DNA from: Verrucomicrobiia bacterium
Lineage (GTDB): Bacteria > Verrucomicrobiota > Verrucomicrobiia > Limisphaerales > DSYF01
NCBI GenBank assembly: GCA_035765895.1
Contig: DASTWL010000012.1
Coordinates: 1 to 38,564, forward strand
Direction: 5' to 3'
Length of the DNA stretch: 38,564 nt
Below, piece after piece: positions 32,426-38,564 of the stretch. The notes under the pieces were generated by a model. That model saw nothing but the letters and a program-made list of their open reading frames with translations, was not told the origin of the DNA and made no database searches. The position numbers and the translations under genes are program-made. Each line of letters begins with the position of its first letter. The stretch's first letter is position 1.

Positions 32426-33469
32426 TCATTCGCTGGCGGCCGGCGTCCCCGCCTCGTTTTTGAGGCCGAGCTTGCGCTCGAGTTCGGCCACCCGCTTGAG
32501 CAGATCGGGCAGGTGCTGGATGGCGATCATCTGGCGCTTGGTCTGGCGGTCGGGCTGCGCGGGCGAGCCGAGCCACTTCTCGCCGTCCTTGATGTTGTGC
32601 ATCACGCCGGATTGCGCGGCGACGGAGACCTTGTTGCCGAGCTTCAAATGGCCGGCAATGCCGACCTGGCCGCCGAGGATGACGTAGTTGCCCAGCTTGG
32701 TGCTGCCCGCGATGCCCACCTGCGACACGAGCAGGCAATGCTCGCCGACGTTCACGTTGTGGGCGATTTGCACGAGGTTATCAATTTTCGTGCCGGCGCC
32801 AATCACCGTCGGCCCCAGCGCGCCGCGGTCCACGCTGACGTTCGAGCCGATCTCGACGTCATCGCGGATGATGACGTTGCCGATTTGCGGCACCTTGCGA
32901 TGCGTGGCGCCGTCCAGCACGTAGCCGAAACCGTCCGAGCCGATGACCGTGCCCGCGTGAATGCGGACGCGGTGCCCGACCTCGGTGTGCGCGTAGAGCG
33001 TGACGTTCGGAAAGAGGTTCACATCGTCGCCCAACTGGCAGCCGGTGCCGATGAAGTTCAAGCCCTGCAACACGCTGCGGGCGCCGACGACGGCGTGCTC
33101 GCCGACCACGCACTGCGGGCCGACGTGCGCACTGGGGTCAATCCGGGCCGACGGGGCGACGACGGCCGTCGGATGAATGCCCGGCGCGAATTGGGGTTCG
33201 GGGAAAAATAGCGGCAGCACCCGCGCAAAGGCCACGCGCGCATCAGCCACGCGGATCACGGTCTTCTTCGTGGACGTGAACGGGCCGGGCGCAATGATGG
33301 CCGAGGCGGCGCTTTGTTCGGCGCGGGCAAAATAATTTTCGTTCTCGGCGAACGTGAGATCGCCCGGCTGCGCCCGGTCGGCGGGCGCGAAGCCCTTGAG
33401 TGCGACGGCGGCATCCCCGAGGACTTCACCTTGAAGTTGGCTGGCAATCTCTGTGGCTGTGAACGGCAT
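32426..33469 (-). CDS. lpxD: UDP-3-O-(3-hydroxyacyl)glucosamine N-acyltransferase LpxD
   Basis: LpxD adds the N-linked hydroxyacyl chain in the third step of lipid A synthesis. This 347-residue protein has the uridine-binding N-terminal domain ('EIASQLQGEVLGDAAVALKGFAPADRAQPGDLTFAENENYF'), then a left-handed beta-helix of hexapeptide repeats with 'IHAGTVIGSDGFGYV' and the catalytic His in 'IDNLVQIAHNVNVGEHCLLVSQVGIAGS', and a C-terminal helical extension. ATG 33469 fits the family start; the upstream 15 codons in frame are not conserved. It shows that the cell makes an LPS-type outer membrane. The rest of the lpx pathway is not adjacent. A promoter candidate lies at 33517-33544. Confidence 0.95.
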   Translation of the reverse strand: MPFTATEIASQLQGEVLGDAAVALKGFAPADRAQPGDLTFAENENYFARAEQSAASAIIAPGPFTSTKKTVIRVADARVAFARVLPLFFPEPQFAPGIHPTAVVAPSARIDPSAHVGPQCVVGEHAVVGARSVLQGLNFIGTGCQLGDDVNLFPNVTLYAHTEVGHRVRIHAGTVIGSDGFGYVLDGATHRKVPQIGNVIIRDDVEIGSNVSVDRGALGPTVIGAGTKIDNLVQIAHNVNVGEHCLLVSQVGIAGSTKLGNYVILGGQVGIAGHLKLGNKVSVAAQSGVMHNIKDGEKWLGSPAQPDRQTKRQMIAIQHLPDLLKRVAELERKLGLKNEAGTPAASE

Positions 33470-33516
33470 GGCTGATTGAACGCTTCGCCTCCGGAAAAGG
33501 CTGCGAAAGCTCAACC

Positions 33517-33544
33517 ATCATAGGGGGCGGGAACTTCAATTCAA
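33517..33544 (-). promoter_or_regulatory. Putative lpxD promoter
   Basis: On the minus strand, TTGAAT (33544-33539), a 16-bp spacer and TATGAT (33522-33517) resemble a sigma-70 promoter, in a locally AT-rich patch between the S46 peptidase and lpxD. It predicts an untranslated leader of about 40 bases. Confidence 0.4.
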
Positions 33545-33609
33545 CATCTAGTTTGAGGTTGTGAACAAAATTTCGCCCGCGACTTTGGCGGAGGAATTCG
33601 GCGGTCGAA

Positions 33610-35703
33610 TCAGCGGGCCTTGCCGGTGACCAGTTCTTCGGCCAGGTCCGGCGCGTCATAAAGTTCGCGCAACGCCTCCACAATCGCCTCCGCATTGACG
33701 GAAACCGCACGGGCCTGTTCGTCCGTGTAGATCGTGTCCAGCACGAGCGATTGCAGGTTGCCGTCGAAAATCAGGCCCACCAGTTCGCCGTTGCGGTTGA
33801 CCACGGGACTACCGGAGTTGCCGCCAATGATGTCGGCGGTGCACACGAAGTTCATCGGCGTCGCCAGGTTGAGCCTCGCCCGGTTGGTGGCCCAGCGCGG
33901 CGGGAGATCGAAGGGTTCCACGGCGCCGTGGTCCTCCGCACGCTGATAGAGGCCGCGGAAGCTGGTTTCAAACGGGATGCTTTGACCGGCCTCGCGATAG
34001 CCGCTCACGACGCCGAAGGCCAGGCGCAACGTGCCGGTGGCATCCGGCGGTTCCGCCAATCCGTGTAGCGCAAGGCGCGCGGCGGCAATGCGGGCGTAGG
34101 CTTGTTCCCGGATTTCGTTTTGCGCTTCCACCAACTTGCGCAGGCGGCGCGCCTCCGGATCGATCAAGCGGGCCAGTTCGATCAGAGGATCGTTCGCGGC
34201 CCGGACGGCGGCGTCACCGCCCGCGTAAAGTTTGCGGCGAACGTCCACGTCCATCAGCCGGCAGCCATCCACCAGTGCTGCGGCACGGTCCTGGGGCGAG
34301 GCGCCGGCGAGCACGCGCTGCACCAGCGGATCAGCGTGCCCGCGCTGTTCGACCAGCCAGGTCAGACTGTCCGCCAGCCGGACCTTTTCGAAGTCCGCGT
34401 AAATGGGCTCGGGCGAAAACAGACCGAGTTCGAGGGACGCGCGGTTGGAATCGCGAAACTCCCGCAGCCGCGTGCCGTTGGGTTTGGAGGATTCCTCCGC
34501 TGCGCGCACCAGCGTCCGGGCGATGCCGAACAATTGCGAATCAAATCCCGTGGCGCCTTCGAGCAAATCATAATCCCGCTGCACCTGCTGGAGCGACTGA
34601 CGGGCGCGGGCGATTTCCGTCCAGGCGGACAGGGTGGGGCGCAGGTCGGTGCGATTTGAGATGGCCGTCTTCAATGCAGCTTCGGCGGTGGTTTTCCGGG
34701 CGAAGATGGCGGGATCCAGCAACCCCGCGAGCATGCCGGTCAGGGCTTTGCGGCCGTTCTCGACGCCGCGCAACAGGGCCTTGGCGCGGCGCGCGTTTTC
34801 CTGGCTGCGCTTCGACCATGTGCCGATGACGACCTCGCGGCGATAAAGCCGTTCGAGGCGGGCCGGAAACTGGACGTCGCGCAGATTCGCCAGTTCGTCC
34901 ACGGTCAGGCTGCGAAACGTCCGGCCGGGATGGCCGGACACAAACACCAAATCGCCGTCGGCCACGCCGGTCGGCGACCAGTGGAGGTGGTTTTGAATCT
35001 TTGCCGGGTGACCGTTTTCGTAAACCCGGAAGAGGCAGACGTCCAAATCAAAGCGCGGATATTCAAAGTTGTCCGGATCGCCTCCGAAGGCGGCGATTTT
35101 CAGTTCGGGCGCCCACACCAGACGCACATCGTCGTAACGCTTGTAGCGGTAGAGATGATACAAGCCGCCCTCGTAGAGTGTCACCACCTCGCTCTTCAAG
35201 CCGGTGCGTTCGAGCGATTCCTTTTCGATGCCGGCCATCACGGCACGCCGGGCTGCGGCGGCTTCGTCCGGCGACAGGCCGGGCCGGACGGCGGCCTGCA
35301 CCTGTTTGGTGACGTCTTCAATCGCGACCAGCGCGTTGACTTCGACGCCCGGGCAGCGCCGTTCCTCCGCGCGCGTGCGGGCATGGAAGCCGTCCCGCAG
35401 GAAATCATGCGTGGCATCGCTGAGCCGGTGCAGCGAGCCGGCGCCCACGTGATGATTGGAGAGCAGCAGGCCATCCTCCGAGACAAACGAGGCGGATGCG
35501 CCGCCGCCGAATTTCACGGATGATTTTTCCAGGTGGTCGAGCCACGCGGGCGTGGGCGTGAAGTGGTGGTGTTGTTCCAGGAGGTTGAGCGGCGGTGCGG
35601 TGTAGAGCCACATGCCTTCGTCCGCGTTCGCCGGGCGGGTCAGGGCCATTACCCAGGCGGCACCCGCCAGAATGGCGCGCCAGGCTTGGTTGGGGAACTT
35701 CAT
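33610..35703 (-). CDS. S46-family dipeptidyl peptidase (DPP7/DPP11-like), secreted
   Basis: This 697-residue serine exopeptidase removes dipeptides from the N-terminus of oligopeptides in the periplasm. It has a signal peptide (MKFPNQAWRAILAGAAWVMALTRPANA) followed by 'DEGMWLYTAPPLNLL'. The catalytic His is in 'DGLLLSNHHVGAGSLHRLS' (about residue 83), the Asp probably in 'FEYPRFDLDVCLFRVYENG', and the Ser in 'TADIIGGNSGSPVVNRNGELVGLIFDGN' (about 629). The helical domain specific to S46 lies between. Length and motifs match the family (about 700 residues). The residue that decides DPP7 versus DPP11 specificity, near the Ser, cannot be assigned without alignment. ATG 35703 starts the signal peptide. 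S46 enzymes suggest peptide scavenging and are frequent in Bacteroidetes and Verrucomicrobiota. Confidence 0.93.
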   Translation of the reverse strand: MKFPNQAWRAILAGAAWVMALTRPANADEGMWLYTAPPLNLLEQHHHFTPTPAWLDHLEKSSVKFGGGASASFVSEDGLLLSNHHVGAGSLHRLSDATHDFLRDGFHARTRAEERRCPGVEVNALVAIEDVTKQVQAAVRPGLSPDEAAAARRAVMAGIEKESLERTGLKSEVVTLYEGGLYHLYRYKRYDDVRLVWAPELKIAAFGGDPDNFEYPRFDLDVCLFRVYENGHPAKIQNHLHWSPTGVADGDLVFVSGHPGRTFRSLTVDELANLRDVQFPARLERLYRREVVIGTWSKRSQENARRAKALLRGVENGRKALTGMLAGLLDPAIFARKTTAEAALKTAISNRTDLRPTLSAWTEIARARQSLQQVQRDYDLLEGATGFDSQLFGIARTLVRAAEESSKPNGTRLREFRDSNRASLELGLFSPEPIYADFEKVRLADSLTWLVEQRGHADPLVQRVLAGASPQDRAAALVDGCRLMDVDVRRKLYAGGDAAVRAANDPLIELARLIDPEARRLRKLVEAQNEIREQAYARIAAARLALHGLAEPPDATGTLRLAFGVVSGYREAGQSIPFETSFRGLYQRAEDHGAVEPFDLPPRWATNRARLNLATPMNFVCTADIIGGNSGSPVVNRNGELVGLIFDGNLQSLVLDTIYTDEQARAVSVNAEAIVEALRELYDAPDLAEELVTGKAR

Positions 35704-35861
35704 GCCGCAGGCTAATCGGTGGCCCAAAATGCGGAAATGCCAAAAACGCCACTGGCGTCGCGGGGCAACTTGACTCCGGCTTGAGCCGCAGTTGTCCTCC
35801 ATTCATGCGACGGGACTTTGCCCAAGTTGATGCGCTATGTTGGGGCGCACGCTGAATCCAG

Positions 35862-38564
35862 ATGACCTTGCAACCCCGACCTGTTTTGAAACCAAACCGC
35901 TCCATGGCAACGATGGCGGGCCGGTTGTGGCAGTGGCTGCTGCTGGGCGCGCTGATGGCCGGCTTCGCGCCGGCGGGGCGCGCGGATTCCGACATGCACA
36001 CGGTGCTCGCCTACACGAGCGGCACCCGCATCACGGCCAACGCGCCGGTGGTGGGCGGCACGCGGTATGGACGCCTCATCCGTTTGCAGCATGCCGGCGT
36101 GGCCAACGGCACGCTGCTCGCGACCTTTGAATGCTGGCCCAATGATTTCCGGTTCTACAAGAGCACCGATGACGGATTCTCGTGGACGCAAATCAGCGCG
36201 CCGGTCTTGAGTTCGCTTCCGGGCTGGGTGATGAAGGTGGAGCCGGACCTGTATGAACTGCCTGCGGCGGTGGGCAATTTGCCCGCCGGCACCATTCTGC
36301 TGGCCGGCAACGGCCGGACGAATGACTTCAACATCAACAGCCACCGGATGGAGGTTTGGTATAGCACCAACGTGGGGGTGAGCTGGCAATTTCGTGGGGT
36401 GGTGGACACCAGCACGAATCAGGGCTTGTGGGAGCCCCGCCTTGATTTGACCAGCGCCGGGCAGTTGGTCTGTTATTACTCCGACGAGCGTTTTCAAGCC
36501 GGCGGCTACAATCAATTGCTCGGCGGACGGGTTTCGCCGGATGGCGGTCTGACATGGGGCAGTGAATTCTACGTTTGCGCGATTCCCGATGGCGTGAAGC
36601 GTCCCGGCATGGCGGTCACGGCCCGGCTGCCGAACGGCCAATACGTGCTGAGTTATGAAGGCGTTGCGTTTGGCGGGTGGAGCCAGGTTTATCTCAAGTT
36701 CTCCAATGACGGCATTCATTGGGGCAGCGGCCCGACCGATCTGGGCACGCCGGTTCAAACCGCGAGCGGCGCGTATGTCGGCGCGTGTCCCTACCTCCTG
36801 TGGAGTCCGGCAGGCGGACCCAATGGAACCCTGATCGTGTCGGGCCAGTTCCTCCGCAACAGTCCCAACACCGACCGTCAGCTTTTCATCAACACCAACC
36901 TCGGCCAGGGCAATTGGACGATGCTCCCCGCTCCGGTCCAATGGCAGGGCGGGGGAAACAATCTTGCCGGCTGGAGCCAGGGCATGATTCCGACCGCGGA
37001 CGGCCAGGGCATCATTCAAATGGTGAGTTCGCAGATTACCGTCAACGGCAATACGAACAACAACGAGATGCTGGTGGGCCGCGCGGAACTGATTCTTCCC
37101 GGTCACACTTACACGCTGGCCAATCAGAAGAGCGGCCTCGCCCTGAACATTCCCGGCAACTCCGCGGCGCCCGGCGTCGGCTTGCAGCAGGACGACGTGG
37201 TCGGCGGGGCCGCGCAGCAATGGCAGTTCAATGACCTCGGCAACAACGTCTGGACGATCATCAATCCCGGAAACCAGCTGGCTTGGGACGATTCGGGCTG
37301 GAGCACGGCCGTGGGGACGAAACTCGAACAATGGGATTACAACGGCCTGCCGGTGCAGCAGTTCAAGCTGCGACCCGTCGGCAACGGCGCGTGGAAATTC
37401 ATCAATGTCAACGCCGGTCTGAACGTGGCCGTCACCAACGCCGCCGCGAATGCCGGGGCGGCCATCGTTTTGTGGACCAACACCGCCACGGCCGAGCAAA
37501 ACTGGTTTCCCTCGCAGCCGAATCATCCGCCGGCCGCGCACTATCCGCTTGAGGGAGACACCCTGGACCACAGCGGCAACGGCAACGATGGCCTGCCCAG
37601 TGCCACCGCCACCAATTACGTGACGGGCCGCTTCGGCGGGCGCGCGCTGCAATTCAATGGCGTGAACAGCTACGTCCAGATTCCCCGCTCGGCGGGCCCG
37701 GGCAGTTATTTGACGCTGATGTTCTGGCTCAAAACAACTTCGCCCGGTGGGTCTGGCCTCAACTGGTTCAATGGCGCCGGGCTGGTGGACGGCGAAGTGG
37801 CAGGCGTGGTGAACGATTTCGGTGTCACGTTGCTGAATGGCCGGGTGGCGTTTGGAGTGGGCAATCCGGACACCACGCTCGTTTCAACCGTGCCCGTCAA
37901 CGACGGCCAGTGGCATCATGTCGCCGTCACCCGCAACAGCCTGGACGGACGGATGGCCGTTTACCTGGACGGGGCGCTGAATACGAAAACCAACGGTCCG
38001 CCCGGCGGCCGGGTGGCGCCGCCGTTTCTGCGGCTGGGCAGCTTGCAGACCGGCGTGGGGAATTTTTTCAGCGGTGTGCTGGACGACGTCCGGCTCTACA
38101 ACAGCTGGCTCGACACGAACACGTTCGCGCAATTGCTCGTGCCGCCGGCGTTGCAGGCCAGGCTGCCCTTTGACGAATCCAGTGGCATCAGTGCGGCCGA
38201 CGCGACGGGCCACGGCTGGAATGGCACACTGGTGAACGGTCCGGCGTGGGTGGCCGGCCACGATGGCAACGCGGTCAGTTTGAACGGCAGCGCGAGCAAT
38301 TACGTGAGCCTGCCGGCCGGCGTTGTCAGCGGGCTGACCCGTTGTTCACTCGCGGCGTGGGTGAAGCTGAGTGCCAGCAGCACCTGGGCGCGGATCTTCG
38401 ATTTCGGGACGGGCAACAGCAACTACCTGTTTCTCGCGCCCATGGGTGCCGGCAACCTCATGCGCTGTGCCATCACCACCACGGGCGGCACCGGAGAGCA
38501 GCGGATCGACTTCAACGGCACACTTCCAGTGGGCGGATGGCATCACGTTACCGTCACGCTGGGC
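35862..38564 (+). CDS. Secreted sialidase-like / ricin-lectin / LamG multidomain protein (3' end cut by window)
   Basis: An open frame of 901 codons runs from ATG 35862 to the window edge without a stop. The start could also be the in-frame ATG 35904, nearer the hydrophobic signal core (LWQWLLLGALMAGFAPAGRA). Residues ~45-410 form a sialidase-type propeller with Asp-box-like units ('KSTDDGFSWTQ', 'YSTNVGVSWQF', 'VSPDGGLTWGS', 'FSNDGIHWGS'). A ricin-type beta-trefoil follows (~415-550; 'SGLALNIPGNSAAPGVGLQQ', then QQWQF, QQFKL and QNWF). Then come two LamG/concanavalin-like domains ('HYPLEGDTLDHSGNGNDG', 'WHHVAVTRNSLDGRMAVYLDG'; second from ~'ARLPFDESSGISAADATGHGWNG'). It probably binds and perhaps cleaves complex glycans outside the cell; a sorting signal would lie beyond the window. 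Confidence 0.88.
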   Translation, partial: MTLQPRPVLKPNRSMATMAGRLWQWLLLGALMAGFAPAGRADSDMHTVLAYTSGTRITANAPVVGGTRYGRLIRLQHAGVANGTLLATFECWPNDFRFYKSTDDGFSWTQISAPVLSSLPGWVMKVEPDLYELPAAVGNLPAGTILLAGNGRTNDFNINSHRMEVWYSTNVGVSWQFRGVVDTSTNQGLWEPRLDLTSAGQLVCYYSDERFQAGGYNQLLGGRVSPDGGLTWGSEFYVCAIPDGVKRPGMAVTARLPNGQYVLSYEGVAFGGWSQVYLKFSNDGIHWGSGPTDLGTPVQTASGAYVGACPYLLWSPAGGPNGTLIVSGQFLRNSPNTDRQLFINTNLGQGNWTMLPAPVQWQGGGNNLAGWSQGMIPTADGQGIIQMVSSQITVNGNTNNNEMLVGRAELILPGHTYTLANQKSGLALNIPGNSAAPGVGLQQDDVVGGAAQQWQFNDLGNNVWTIINPGNQLAWDDSGWSTAVGTKLEQWDYNGLPVQQFKLRPVGNGAWKFINVNAGLNVAVTNAAANAGAAIVLWTNTATAEQNWFPSQPNHPPAAHYPLEGDTLDHSGNGNDGLPSATATNYVTGRFGGRALQFNGVNSYVQIPRSAGPGSYLTLMFWLKTTSPGGSGLNWFNGAGLVDGEVAGVVNDFGVTLLNGRVAFGVGNPDTTLVSTVPVNDGQWHHVAVTRNSLDGRMAVYLDGALNTKTNGPPGGRVAPPFLRLGSLQTGVGNFFSGVLDDVRLYNSWLDTNTFAQLLVPPALQARLPFDESSGISAADATGHGWNGTLVNGPAWVAGHDGNAVSLNGSASNYVSLPAGVVSGLTRCSLAAWVKLSASSTWARIFDFGTGNSNYLFLAPMGAGNLMRCAITTTGGTGEQRIDFNGTLPVGGWHHVTVTLG

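Overview
The window reads as a chromosomal segment of a high-GC, Gram-negative bacterium, most likely a member of the Verrucomicrobiota (Limisphaerales/Pedosphaera-like). This is an inference from gene content: LpxD (lipid A), menaquinone genes of the futalosine type (mqnE with a UbiA-type prenyltransferase and UbiX), an S46 peptidase, DUF4838, PL10 pectate lyase, sialidase/ricin/LamG secreted proteins, an S23-type four-helix-bundle gene and many palindromic interspersed repeats. No rRNA, tRNA, CRISPR array, transposase or phage gene was recognised.

Layout. 171-731: a Vsr-type endonuclease carrying an in-frame repeat insertion. 904-7918 (minus): an apparent operon of two YIP1-like membrane proteins, a MacA-type adaptor, a MacB/LolD-type ATPase, two MacB/FtsX permeases and a Wzz-like protein. 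8021-13488 (plus): ubiX, an S23 four-helix-bundle gene inside ~45-bp terminal inverted repeats, ubiA, padR, a permease-prefix membrane protein, mqnE with a 144-bp in-frame palindromic element, and a lower-GC orphan. 13489-14475: about 1 kb of stacked repeats and hairpins. 14476-18018: pectate lyase and rhodanese-like protein (minus, ATGA overlap), divergent from a DUF4838 protein. 18019-18329: two more palindromic elements. 18330-21023 (minus): a YncE-like propeller fused to a phosphoesterase. 21103-25312: a secreted propeller-like protein, a conserved unknown (minus), a ParD/ParE-type toxin-antitoxin pair and a type IIA topoisomerase subunit B; copies of the topoisomerase leader and 5' end recur between these modules. 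25461-27292: a secreted seven-repeat protein broken by one frameshift. 27437-35703 (minus): B12-radical SAM (DUF4070), SNF2 helicase, lpxD and an S46 peptidase. 35862-end: a secreted sialidase-like/ricin/LamG protein running off the window.

Most unusual is the repeat biology. At least five unrelated inverted-repeat families are present. Two sit inside conserved enzyme genes without breaking the frame (vsr, mqnE), and one brackets a small four-helix-bundle gene inserted exactly between ubiX and ubiA, so that the ubiA start codon lies in the repeat. Separately, three copies of the topoisomerase leader bracket two small gene modules, one of them a ParDE-type pair whose relatives poison gyrase. 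No mobilising enzyme is visible, so any mobility would be in trans. Similarity and family calls are from reading the sequence; no database search or structure prediction was run.
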